This document shows positions 1 through 8,057 of a stretch of 64,000 nucleotides of DNA, piece by piece. The notes under the pieces were generated by a model that was not told the origin of the DNA, did no database searches, and was given only the letters and a program-made list of their open reading frames with translations. Each line of letters begins with the position of its first letter. Positions within the stretch are counted from its first letter, which is position 1. The position numbers and the translations under genes were made by a program. Origin of the DNA: Streptomyces sp. NRRL B-3428 (lineage in GTDB: Bacteria > Actinomycetota > Actinomycetes > Streptomycetales > Streptomycetaceae); NCBI GenBank assembly GCA_000721375.1, contig JOGW01000023.1:51836-115835 (forward strand). The letters are read 5' to 3'.

Positions 1-2
1 TC

Positions 3-530
3 CGGCTGCCCTGCGTCAGTTCCGTCGTCACCAGCGGCCACAAGTGGTTCGGCACCCCCTACCCGACCGGCGTGTACCTGACCCGCAACGAACTGCGTGT
101 GGCCGCACCGTCGAAACCCGGCTACGTCGGCTCGGCCGACACCACCATCGGTGGCGCGCGGGACGGCCTGGCCCCACTCCTGCTGTGGACGGCCCTCTCC
201 GGCCGCCCCCACGACCAGCAGGTGGCCACGGCCAACCGGTGTGTGCGCCTGGCCAGTTACGCACATGAGCAGCTCACCGAGCAGTGCCCGACAGCCGAGG
301 CCCAACGGGCCCGCAACTCGCTCGCCATCCGCTTTCGCCGCCCCGCCGACGAGGTCATGAACCAGTTCGGCCTGGTGGGCCAGAAAGCTCCCGGCCCGAA
401 CGGCGAGTTGCGCGAGGAGGCACACCTGTACGTGATGCCGCACGTCACCGAAGCCACGATCAACCGATTCGTACGGGCCATCAGCAGCCCCAGCGCCTAT
501 CCGGCCCTCGCCACCCAGGAGGCACTGTGA
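3..530 (+). CDS. PLP-dependent decarboxylase, histidine-decarboxylase-like (C-terminal part)
   Basis: This is the 3' part of a group II pyridoxal-phosphate decarboxylase; the 5' part lies before the window. The visible protein opens with the PLP-lysine motif SGHKWFG, followed by TPYPTGVYL, which matches the SGHK-[MF]-[IF]-G-[ST]-P-x-P-x-G-V pattern of bacterial and plant histidine decarboxylases. The conserved GSADTTIGGARDG and a closing MPHVTEATINRFV block also fit that subgroup. The frame is open from base 3 to the TGA at 528-530. The substrate could be histidine or another amino acid; only the fold and the cofactor lysine are certain. It overlaps the next small gene by an ATGA-type junction, so the two are probably translated together. 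The nearby decarboxylase, dehydrogenase, adenylation relic and P450 genes suggest one metabolite cluster. Confidence 0.82.
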   Translation, partial: RLPCVSSVVTSGHKWFGTPYPTGVYLTRNELRVAAPSKPGYVGSADTTIGGARDGLAPLLLWTALSGRPHDQQVATANRCVRLASYAHEQLTEQCPTAEAQRARNSLAIRFRRPADEVMNQFGLVGQKAPGPNGELREEAHLYVMPHVTEATINRFVRAISSPSAYPALATQEAL

Positions 531-784
531 TGGACGAAACATCCGAGACGCGGCAAGAACAGACGGCGCACGAGGAACGGTTCCGCGCCCAGCTGGCGCG
601 ACGCATCGACTCCGCCATCGCGCGCCTGCAACCCACCGCCGACCCCGGCATCAAGCAACAGCTCACCGGGCTCCGCATGGCCCGCGCACTGGTGGCGCCC
701 CCAGAGCCAGAGTCAGCGGCCGATTCCGCACAGCAACCAGACGACCCCTGGAACTGCCGCTGCCCGCAATGCACATGGGACTGA
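530..784 (+). CDS. small hypothetical protein with CxCPxC motif
   Basis: An 84-residue acidic, hydrophilic protein. The ATG at 530 overlaps the TGA of the decarboxylase gene, and an AGGAGG ribosome site lies about eight bases upstream, so translational coupling is very likely. The middle is a predicted helix rich in Arg, Gln and Ala. The C-terminus ends in NCRCPQCTWD, whose three cysteines could bind a metal or form a disulfide. No family is recognised. The tight coupling suggests a role in the same pathway as the decarboxylase, perhaps as an accessory subunit, but this is inference. Confidence 0.62.
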   Translation: MDETSETRQEQTAHEERFRAQLARRIDSAIARLQPTADPGIKQQLTGLRMARALVAPPEPESAADSAQQPDDPWNCRCPQCTWD

Positions 785-1374
785 GACGCCCGGTGCCGGG
801 GTGCTCGTGAAGGCAGACAGACCCAGCTGACAGCCCCTCGTCACTCCGGCACACCTTCCTTGCCGTCCAGTGCGTGCGATCGCGCGCACGGGCCCACTCG
901 ACCGTGACGTCCTCGGCGAAATCCGCGGCGTAGGAACGCACGACCCGCTCAGGCGCCGCGCGATGGCACTCAGAACCTGCGGTGCCATCGCGAGCCGCGG
1001 TGACAGCGTCCTACTCAGCGAGACGACAAGCAGTTCGGACTCAATGCCCGGCACCGGTTCCTTACGACTGGTATCGGCGCCTTGTAGGCCACCATCGGCG
1101 TCGACAAGGAATGTGCTGCCCGCACCCCACGGCCCCAGAAGAATGGACTAGTTGTCCTCCAGAAGGGCCCGGAGCCGAGTCTCCACGGGACCTAACCCGT
1201 GACCTCGGAAAGTCCGACGACAAGGTTCGCCGCGCCTGGCCGGCACGCCCTTCATACACCTCTGCTACGAAGCACCCCCCTGCATCGCAAGCGAGTTCGA
1301 CGTACGGACTTCGAAGTCCGTAACCGCAGCGAGACAGGGCGCTCAGACGCGAAAGTCCCGCATCCTGTGCCGGA
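785..1374. other. gene-free stretch, possible decayed minus-strand gene
   Basis: No complete open frame with a ribosome site is convincing here. On the minus strand two short pieces in different frames look coding-like (LLGPWGAGSTFLVDADGG near 1135-1080, and SYAADFAEDVTVEWARARD near 935-880). This could be a frameshifted relic of a nucleotide-binding protein, but the match is too weak to name. A perfect 20-bp palindrome sits at 1303-1322. Confidence 0.3.
1303..1322. repeat. perfect 20-bp palindrome
   Basis: The half-site is TACGGACTTC followed directly by its reverse complement, with no loop. It lies about 50 bases beyond the stop codon of the minus-strand metallo-hydrolase. A loop-free palindrome fits a dimeric-protein binding site better than a terminator, although cruciform or terminator use cannot be excluded. 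Confidence 0.5.
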
Positions 1375-1992
1375 CTAGTGAAGCTCGACAGATGCACCGA
1401 GCGGGATACGGGCGTAGTCGACCTCTTCCTCCTCCAGCCAGCCGTCGAAGTTCTCCTGCCCCACCTCACTGAGGTTGGCGTCATGGATGGGAAAGGCCCG
1501 AACTGGGTTGACGGACCGGACGAACTCGATCGCCTCACCGAGCTTCAGCCACGGACCGGACGCCGGGACCAGCAACGTGTCGACCGCCTGGGCGGGCACA
1601 TGCAGTGAATCCCCCGGGTGGTAGACGCCGTCCACGATGAAGCCGATGTTGGGGCAGCCCGGCAGGCCGTCGATTATCTCGGCGTGCTCACCGCCGACGA
1701 CGTGCACCGTGAACCCGGCGGCGGTGAAGGTGTCACCGGGTCCGACCGCTGTCACGCCGTCACCCAAGGCCTCGGCGAGCGCGGCATGCGTATGGACGGT
1801 CAGCTCGGGGTTTCCGGCGCGGGCCGCGCTGAGTTGGTCGACGTCGATGTGATCGTCGTGTTCATGGGTGATGAGTACGGCGGTGGCGCCGGACAGCGCC
1901 TCCATCTCGGACAAGATGCCCGGATCGATCACCAGGACACGATCGTCGGCTTCCATGCGCACGCAGGCATGGCCGTATTTCGTCAGACGCAT
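1375..1992 (-). CDS. MBL-fold metal-dependent hydrolase (UlaG-like)
   Basis: A 205-residue protein of the metallo-beta-lactamase fold, close in size and motif order to the UlaG/L-ascorbate-6-phosphate-lactonase-like small hydrolases. It starts MRLTKYGHACVRME, the usual opening of this subgroup. The metal motif ITHEHDDHID lies near residues 40-50, and later metal ligands are plausible in GGEHAE, YHPGDS and PIHDAN. It has no signal peptide, so it should be cytoplasmic. It stands alone, with gene-free DNA on both sides. The fold and metal binding are clear; the substrate is unknown. Confidence 0.85.
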   Translation of the reverse strand: MRLTKYGHACVRMEADDRVLVIDPGILSEMEALSGATAVLITHEHDDHIDVDQLSAARAGNPELTVHTHAALAEALGDGVTAVGPGDTFTAAGFTVHVVGGEHAEIIDGLPGCPNIGFIVDGVYHPGDSLHVPAQAVDTLLVPASGPWLKLGEAIEFVRSVNPVRAFPIHDANLSEVGQENFDGWLEEEEVDYARIPLGASVELH

Positions 1993-2816
1993 CCGATCAA
2001 CCTACCGGCACCACGCCGCATCCCCACCTGCGCCCGCACCCAGACCCGCAAGACCATCAACGGCCAAGATCACGCTCTACGGCTGGAGTACGGCCGTTCG
2101 CCAAGGGGCACCCTGGCTTCGGTTGCGCTCTCTGGCTCCGGGCTGACGGCTTGGGTTCGGATAGGTCGTTACAACACCCTTCCCCTCCCTGACCACTGAA
2201 CAGGCCCCGCGAGAACCTCGCCATCGGGGCAGGCACCGGATCGGGAGCAGGCTCACACCCCGTTGGGCCTGCACCCCCGGGCCCTTCAATGCACCGCCCC
2301 TCAATGCACCGCGCCGCACTGCAGCGCGGCGACCAGCTGCTGCCGTACACCGATGGCCTGAGCAAGGCCCGCGTCCCGCTGACCGATGACATCGCACTCG
2401 TCCTCTGCCTGCCCGCCGTGGCGAGTACGAGGCCGGACGGGGCCGCGGCCCGGATGGCGTACGGCTCCTCGATGCCTGATCCACAAGGACATTGAGCCGA
2501 TGAGTACGTGCGCGCCGCGCGGGATGACTGGCTGCTCAACTCCGGAGACACGGACCGGATGGAACCGGCGGCCACACACCCGCCCGAGTCACCTGCTCGG
2601 CGTCACTTCGCCAGGACATACCCGCGCTGGACCGCCGCGCCACCGGTCCCTCAGCCCAGGCACGGATGACGCAGGGGGTGTGGCCCTTGTCCGGCGTGTC
2701 GGAGCAGCGACGACGTCAGCGCATACATGAACGCAGCCCGAACTCCGTGGGTGGTGAGGGCGATGGTGACGGCGCTCTGGTCTCGGAGGAAGCAATCGGC
2801 CAGGTGGGTCTGCCCG
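1993..2816. other. gene-poor stretch holding a phosphatase relic
   Basis: No intact gene is seen here. The plus strand carries a short SpoIIE-type phosphatase relic (separate entry) preceded by an imperfect 15-base tandem repeat (TCAATGCACCGC twice, near 2286-2312). The rest has no recognisable motif. Confidence 0.4.
2319..2430 (+). pseudogene. relic of a SpoIIE/PP2C-type serine phosphatase C-terminus
   Basis: Reading from 2319 gives LQRGDQLLPYTDGLSKAR and then PLTDDIALVLCLPA. In Streptomyces SpoIIE/RsbU-type phosphatases the end of the domain reads GDRLLLYTDGLxEAR, about 30-40 residues of helix, then a DDIALLLLR-type strand. Here the two motifs are almost fused, so the region between them has been deleted and the rest of the gene is missing. 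The motif match is direct; calling it a pseudogene is inference from length. Confidence 0.6.
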
Positions 2817-3563
2817 TCACGACGGGCGTTCTGTCCGGGCAGCCAGCCCTCGGTGCTCCTGGATCCGCCCGCCGCTGACCGTGAAGAGGTCGAACAGCAG
2901 GCCGTCGGCGCCGTCGACCTCCCCGCGGCACAGCGAGAAGACCGTGTCCCGCTGCGCCACGCAGCGCAGGAGCCGGCGGTAGCGGACCGAGGGGTGGACG
3001 AGGGGGTCACGGCCCGGCACCGCCGCGTGCTCGCGGCCGCGGACGGGGTCGTACCGGTGGTAGCGGACATCGGGGGCGGTGAGGGACGCGGCCTCGCTGT
3101 GCCGGCCGCCGATGAGAACATTGCCGATGAATTGGAGGACGGCCGGGGTGGGGTCCGCGCCGGGCGGTGACGGGATGCGACCGTCCGTTCGGCCGGCTGT
3201 GCCGAGCAGGCCGACCGGGCCGTAGGCGTCCCAGTGCTCGGCGAGGCGGCCCTCGGCGACACGAAACAGGTCGTACGACGTCACCGGCTGCTCGGCCAGA
3301 CCATGGCAGGTGGCTTCGACCAGGACCAGGTCGTCCTGGGACAGGGTCCGGTGCGGGAGATAGCGGAACCCCGGGGGCAGGGCCTCGACGAGTTCGGTGA
3401 GGGCCTCGGGGCCGGTCGACCGGCTCAGGCTGCTGTGTCCGCGGAAATCAGGCCCCGCGAACCGGTGCGCCGCCTGCCGGTCGCGGCGGACGAACAGGGC
3501 CTGGACCGCGCGCTGGACGACATGGCGGGCGCTCTGGTCACAGGTGGCAAGTGGATGGCACAT
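2817..3563 (-). CDS. SnoaL-like / NTF2-fold protein, two tandem domains
   Basis: About 248 residues from the ATG at 3563, chosen because a GAGGGAG ribosome site lies upstream; an upstream in-frame start at 3620 exists but would run into the previous gene. The first half, with HVVQRAVQALFVRRD, FRGHSSL and SYDLFRVAEGRLAEHWD, is a classic SnoaL-like cone fold. The second half repeats the pattern in weaker form (FIGNVLIGGRH, LFDLFTVSGGRIQEHRG), suggesting a duplicated domain. SnoaL-like proteins include polyketide cyclases, dehydratases and proteins of unknown function. It is the last gene of the leftward operon, 17 bases after the aldehyde dehydrogenase. Its exact chemistry cannot be assigned. 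Confidence 0.75.
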   Translation of the reverse strand: MCHPLATCDQSARHVVQRAVQALFVRRDRQAAHRFAGPDFRGHSSLSRSTGPEALTELVEALPPGFRYLPHRTLSQDDLVLVEATCHGLAEQPVTSYDLFRVAEGRLAEHWDAYGPVGLLGTAGRTDGRIPSPPGADPTPAVLQFIGNVLIGGRHSEAASLTAPDVRYHRYDPVRGREHAAVPGRDPLVHPSVRYRRLLRCVAQRDTVFSLCRGEVDGADGLLFDLFTVSGGRIQEHRGLAARTERPS

Positions 3564-3580
3564 GTGGACTCCCTCGGTCG

Positions 3581-5017
3581 TCAGGCGGTGCGGTGCATGA
3601 CGTGCTTCGAACGGGTGCACTCGTCAAGGGCGAGCAGGGACAGGTCCTTGCCGTTGCCCGAGTGCTTGAAGCCGCCGTGTGGCATCTCCGAGACAAGGGT
3701 GAGGTGGGTGTTCACCCAGACGCAGCCGTAGTCCAGGGCTGCGGCGGCCCGCATCGCGGTGGCGTGATCGCGGGTGTGGACGCTGCAGGACAGGCCGTAC
3801 GGACTGGAGTTGACGCGCCGTACGGCCTCGTCGGTGTCCGAGAAGCGCTCGACGGTGATGACCGGGGCGAACAGCTCCTCGGTGCACAGCGCATCGGTGG
3901 GCCGCAGTCCGTCGATGAGGGTCGGCGCAAGGAACCAGCCCTGCTCGCCCACGCGTTCGCCGCCGCTGAGGAGGGTGGTGTGGGCAGGCCGGCGGTCCAA
4001 GTGGTGCAGGACGCGTTCCAGTTGGCGCTCGCTGTTGAGGGGGCCGTAGAAGGCGCCGGTGTCGTCGGGCGGTCCGGTGTGCAGGGCCTCGGCGTGTTTG
4101 GTGAGCGCGGCCACGAAGGTGTCGTGGACCGGATCCGCGACCAGGACGCGGGAGGCGGCGGTGCAGTCCTGTCCGGCGTTGAGGAAGCCCCCGTACGCGA
4201 TCGACTCGGCGGCCGCCTCGATGTCCGCGTCGGCGCAGACCAACGCGGGTGACTTGCCGCCGAGTCCGAGATGCATCCGCTTCACGTCGGTGATCGCCTC
4301 CTGGGCGATGGCGATGCCCGAGGGCGTGGAGGCGGTGGCGCTCACCTGCCGTACGGCAGGATGGGTAAGGAGCGTATGCACCGCTTCGCGCTCCCCGCAC
4401 ACGACGTTGACGACACCCGGCGGCAGCACGGCGCCTGCGGCCTCGGCGAGCATCAGGGCGGTGACGGGGGTGTTGTGCGAAGGCTTGAGCACGACCGTGT
4501 TGCCAGTGGCTACGGCCGGGGCGAGCTTCCAGATGGCCATCAGGAGCGGGTAGTTGAACGGCACCATCTGGGCGCAGACGCCCAGGGGTTCCCTGCGGAC
4601 GTACGAAGTGTGGCCGTCGAGGTACTCGCCGGCGCCGGGGGCGGTGGTGCTGCGGGCGCTCCCGGCGAAGTAGCGCAGGACGTCCACGGCGACGGCGACC
4701 TCCTCGCGTGCCGTGAGCTGCACTGGCTTGCCCGTGTTGGCGCACTCGGCGGCGGTGAACCGGTCGGACTGCTCCTCCAGGGCCGAGGCGAGCCGCAGTA
4801 GTCCGCGCTGCCGCTCGGCCGGTGAGGTGATCCGCCACCCCTCGAATGCGTCGGCGGCGGCTGTGCACGCCTGCTCGACATCGGCGGGGGACGAGCGGGC
4901 CGCGTGGGCCATGGTGCGGCCGGTGCAGGGGTCGATGAGGGGGGTGTGTTCGCCCGAAGTGGATTCTGCGGGGGCGCCGTTGATGAAGTTGAGGTGGAGC
5001 GAGTCGCTGGGTGCCAT
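3581..5017 (-). CDS. aldehyde dehydrogenase family protein lacking the catalytic Glu
   Basis: A 478-residue, full-length NAD(P)-dependent aldehyde dehydrogenase. Family landmarks present are MVPFNYPLLM near 151-160, VVLKPS near 175-180, the nucleophile Cys285 in NAGQDCTAASR, and EELFAPVITVERF near the end. Three active-site positions differ from the norm. The general-base motif ELGGKSP reads GLGGKSP, so the usual Glu (position 251) is Gly. The nucleotide loop FTGSxxxG reads ATASTPSG. The ribose-contacting Glu after KPS is His. It may bind NADP, acylate CoA or be inactive. It is cytoplasmic and sits 53 bases after the CaiB-like gene, in the decarboxylase operon, where aldehyde oxidation after amine deamination would make sense. 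Confidence 0.88.
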   Translation of the reverse strand: MAPSDSLHLNFINGAPAESTSGEHTPLIDPCTGRTMAHAARSSPADVEQACTAAADAFEGWRITSPAERQRGLLRLASALEEQSDRFTAAECANTGKPVQLTAREEVAVAVDVLRYFAGSARSTTAPGAGEYLDGHTSYVRREPLGVCAQMVPFNYPLLMAIWKLAPAVATGNTVVLKPSHNTPVTALMLAEAAGAVLPPGVVNVVCGEREAVHTLLTHPAVRQVSATASTPSGIAIAQEAITDVKRMHLGLGGKSPALVCADADIEAAAESIAYGGFLNAGQDCTAASRVLVADPVHDTFVAALTKHAEALHTGPPDDTGAFYGPLNSERQLERVLHHLDRRPAHTTLLSGGERVGEQGWFLAPTLIDGLRPTDALCTEELFAPVITVERFSDTDEAVRRVNSSPYGLSCSVHTRDHATAMRAAAALDYGCVWVNTHLTLVSEMPHGGFKHSGNGKDLSLLALDECTRSKHVMHRTA

Positions 5018-5070
5018 GTTCTTCCTCGTCTTCGGCTGTACGGGTTCAGAGGTAGGGACAGTGACGCGGG

Positions 5071-5781
5071 TCAGACCGTGATGCGGCCCGTTCCGTCATG
5101 GCGCAGGTGGCGCCACTTCCAGTCGTGGCCCCGGGCCGGCTCGTCGACGGGCTCACCGCGGTAGATCACCCGCACGCCGTCGCCGTGCGCCCCGTACGTG
5201 CCCGGCTGATCCCAGGGCGGAGCGCCCGTGCGGGTCGCCGGCACCATCAGCTCGCCCTCGACGAGCTTGGCAAGGCAGCTCGACTGGCGCAGGACGTGGT
5301 GGCCGCGGCGGCCGTCGGCAAGCAGCGCAAGGGACTTGAACGCCAGCCACAAACCTCCGCTGGTGTCGCCCAGGTACACGGGGACGTACGGCATGTGCTC
5401 CATCAGCGCCCGCGCCTGCGCGACCGCGTCGAAGGACCGGCCGTCGAACTCGTCCCGCATCGACACCCAGGGCACACCGAGCCGCTCGGCCTCCGCCGCG
5501 GGGTCGATCCCCCACTTCTGCCAGGCGCTCAGGCGGATGTTGTCGATGACGACATCGATGTCCCCGGGCTCCAGGGCGCGCACCTCGCGCACATGGCGGG
5601 GCTCCAGCCGCTTGCCGTTGTTGATCCAGCTCCAGAGCTCGTCGCCACGCTCCAGCGACTGCACCGGATCGGGCCGGTGCTCCGGGTGGGTCCACTTGGT
5701 CACCCTGCAGCCCTGCTCCGCCATGATCATTCCAGCGTACGCGGGGAGGATGTACGAGCCGAGTTCGAGTACTTCAGGCAT
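5071..5781 (-). CDS. short CaiB/BaiF-type CoA-transferase family III protein
   Basis: About 236 residues from the ATG at 5781. The N-terminus (VLELGSYILPAYAGMIMAEQGCRVTKWTHP) is the Rossmann-like opening of class III CoA-transferases, followed by DIDVVIDNIRLSAWQKWGID. Full members are near 400 residues and carry a catalytic Asp in the first third. Here the protein is a little over half-length, and the large central domain appears missing or replaced. The start overlaps the end of the GAD-like gene by 8 bases, so it is translationally coupled to it. It could be a degenerate transferase or a reshaped binding protein. Family membership is fairly clear; activity is doubtful. Confidence 0.72.
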   Translation of the reverse strand: MPEVLELGSYILPAYAGMIMAEQGCRVTKWTHPEHRPDPVQSLERGDELWSWINNGKRLEPRHVREVRALEPGDIDVVIDNIRLSAWQKWGIDPAAEAERLGVPWVSMRDEFDGRSFDAVAQARALMEHMPYVPVYLGDTSGGLWLAFKSLALLADGRRGHHVLRQSSCLAKLVEGELMVPATRTGAPPWDQPGTYGAHGDGVRVIYRGEPVDEPARGHDWKWRHLRHDGTGRITV

Positions 5782-7066
5782 GACTTTCTCCGTCTCGGAA
5801 TTCGGTGGAGTTACGCGGGGCGCTACGTGCAGAATTTCGGAGGGCTGGCCCGAGCGAATCGGAGATATCCGCGAGGAGACCACCAGGGAAATCCTCGGGA
5901 AATCCCGGGCGGATGACTATCCGCCCGGCTTGGACGCGTTCACGGGATCCGGCCAGCTGATACGAGGGCACGTACCAGCCGGACTTGCGCATCCGCCGGC
6001 AGAACTCCTCGACGGCTCCCGAGTCCTCGTGCCGCGCGGCGAAGCTCGCGACGGACAGGTCGTCGGGGGTGTGCAGGAGCCTCAGATCCGATGAGGCGGC
6101 GAGCCGTTCGGCCACCGCACGGGCCACCGAGCGTGCGGCCGCCAGGGTGGCGCGGTACCCCTCGGGGCCGAAGTGCCGCAGCAGATAGTGCTGTTGCAGT
6201 ACGGGCGCCGCCGAGCGCGAGAACGTGAGCCCGATGCCGGGCTCGCCGTCACCGATGTAGGAGACACTGTGGCGCAGTTCGGCCAGCCAGGGCGGGGCAC
6301 TGCGCCACAGCAGCCAGCCGACGCCCAGGCTGGTCATCCCGTACTTGTGCCCCGAGGCGTTGACGGAACGTACGCGCGGCTGCCGGAAGTCCCAGGCCAG
6401 GTCCTCGTGCGTAAAGGGTGCGGCGAATCCTCCCGACGCCGCGTCGACGTGCAGGGAGATGTCGAGGCCGCGCCGCTCCTGCAGGGCGTCGAGCGCCCGT
6501 GCAAGCCCCGGCACATCGTCGAAGCCGCCGTGTTCGGGCCCGCCCAGGGTGGCGACCACGCCGATGGTCCCCTGGTCGCAGCGCTCGGCGACCCGGTCCG
6601 GGTCGGGTAACTCGCCGCCCCTGACCGCCTTGACGGGCCGGCATTCGACCTGCCAGTAGGCGCAGAACCGGTACCAGCAGGCATGGGCTCCGGCACCGAC
6701 CACGAGATTGGGGCGCCGGGCAGGGACCCGCCGCGCCTTGCCGGTCCGGCGCTGCCAGCCGCGCAGCAGCACCAGGCCGGCCAGCATCGCGGCCTCGGTC
6801 GACCCGGAGGCCGAGCATCCCGTCACGGGCCCCGGCGGCGCGTGCCACATGCGGCCGATCAGGTCGATGCACTCCCGTTCCATCTCGGCTACGTGCGGAT
6901 ACTCGGCGCGGTTCACCACGTTCAGATCGCTGAACAGGGCAGCGATCGCCTGCACTTCGGGCAGCGGCCAGGTGGTGGTGTAGCTGCCGAGGTTCTGCTG
7001 CGGTAGCACTCCTGAGTCCGGTGGGGCGTAGGACATCACGGGCTGTTGACTTCGGGGAAAGGACAC
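5774..7066 (-). CDS. glutamate-decarboxylase-like PLP enzyme (GadB family)
   Basis: A 430-residue group II decarboxylase close to E. coli GadB in layout: NRAEYPHVAEMERECIDLIGRMWHAP, GCSASGSTEAAMLAG, HVDAASGGFAAPF, WDFRQPRVRSVNASGHKYG (PLP lysine), then GVGWLLWRS. It uses a GTG start at 7066 with a GGGAGC ribosome site. It would release CO2 from glutamate or a related acidic amino acid, giving GABA or an analogue. It leads a four-gene leftward operon with a CaiB-like protein, an aldehyde dehydrogenase and a SnoaL-like protein, so the amine is probably processed further. The extended C-terminus found in acid-resistance GadB is absent, arguing for a biosynthetic role. Family is sure; substrate is inferred. 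Confidence 0.9.
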   Translation of the reverse strand: MSFPRSQQPVMSYAPPDSGVLPQQNLGSYTTTWPLPEVQAIAALFSDLNVVNRAEYPHVAEMERECIDLIGRMWHAPPGPVTGCSASGSTEAAMLAGLVLLRGWQRRTGKARRVPARRPNLVVGAGAHACWYRFCAYWQVECRPVKAVRGGELPDPDRVAERCDQGTIGVVATLGGPEHGGFDDVPGLARALDALQERRGLDISLHVDAASGGFAAPFTHEDLAWDFRQPRVRSVNASGHKYGMTSLGVGWLLWRSAPPWLAELRHSVSYIGDGEPGIGLTFSRSAAPVLQQHYLLRHFGPEGYRATLAAARSVARAVAERLAASSDLRLLHTPDDLSVASFAARHEDSGAVEEFCRRMRKSGWYVPSYQLAGSRERVQAGRIVIRPGFPEDFPGGLLADISDSLGPALRNSARSAPRNSTEFRDGESHA

Positions 7067-7499
7067 GTGGGGCTGCTCCCTCGCACGGACTGAATTCTCG
7101 ACACACCCGGAAAACCGTGAAGAATGCAGAATCCGCGTTCGGTCGGAATTTCAACATGAATTCAACACGGCCACCTGGGCGGGAAATTCATGTATAGCTG
7201 CCGCCGGTAATTCAGAACGGATCCGTCACTCGTACGGAGAGGGGCGCACCTGGCGCAAACACCAGTGGGAGTGCGCGCCGGAGCTCTCAGGGAGTGAAGG
7301 TCCGCCAGGGTCCGCAGCCGACGAGGGTGCGGCACACGCGCGAGGGAGCGCCGCCGCAGCGAGTGCCCGGCGTGTGCGGCGCGTGCCCCCGCCGGCGAAC
7401 CACATACAAGGAGGCGGGCACACTGAATGCCGACGGTGGGGAAGACCAGCGAAATCATGCCGGGACCGGACCGTGTTCTGTGGGTAGCGGCGCGGCACC
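7067..7499. promoter_or_regulatory. divergent promoter region between two metabolic units
   Basis: This gap separates the leftward GAD-like operon from the rightward adenylation/SDR remnant. The part next to the GAD gene (about 7085-7210) is clearly richer in A/T than its surroundings and holds repeated GAATTC/GAATTT tracts, as expected of a promoter. On the minus strand TTGAAT and TTGAAA boxes occur near 7150-7165, but no well-spaced -10 box could be fixed. The rest holds no convincing gene. Confidence 0.35.
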
Positions 7500-8057
7500 T
7501 GCTCCATCAACGGCAGGTAGATCGGCGCCGACGGCCGCCCGGTCGCGGACGGCGAGCCAGGCGAGCTGGTCGTGTGCGGACCCACGGTGATGCGCGGCTA
7601 CTGGGGGGACACCCAGCGCACCGCCCAGTCCCTGGTGCCGACCGTCCACAACCCGACCCAACTCGCCTACCGCACGGGCGACATCGTCCGGCTGACTCCC
7701 GAGGGCGACTTCGAGTTCCAGGGCCGGCGCGATCACCAGATCAAGAGCCGCGGCTACCGCATCGAGCTCGGCGACATCGAGACGACCCTGCACACCGCGC
7801 CCGCCATCGCCGAATGCGCGGTCCTGGCAGTCCCGGACGGGGAGATCACCAACCGCCTCGCCGCCTTCGTCGTCCCGAGCGGCCAGCACGACCCGGCCAC
7901 GCTGTGCGGGCACTGCGCGAGCCGGCTGCCGCACTACATGATCCCGGACTTCGAGTACACCGACCGGCTGCCGCGGACCAGCACCGGCAAGGTCGACCGG
8001 CAGGCGCTGGCCCGCACCCTGGCCCAAGGCCCTGGCAAGGAGCACGTCGACGCGTGA
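7500..8057 (+). pseudogene. C-terminal remnant of an NRPS-type adenylation domain
   Basis: Reading frame from 7500 gives SINGR, an in-frame TAG at 7518-7520, then IGADGRPVADGEPGELVVCG, VMRGYW, YRTGDIVR, a REL-type core motif (RDHQIKSRGYRIELGDIE) and RLPRTSTGKVDR with the A10 lysine. These are adenylation motifs A6 to A10 of an amino-acid-activating enzyme. Motifs A1-A5, including the substrate pocket, are absent. About eight residues are missing between IG and ADGRPV, and the stop codon interrupts the frame. A downstream GTG at 7572 leaves about 161 residues open, so a stand-alone C-lid could be made. It overlaps the SDR gene by GTGA. Most likely a decayed loading enzyme of the same cluster. 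Confidence 0.72.
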
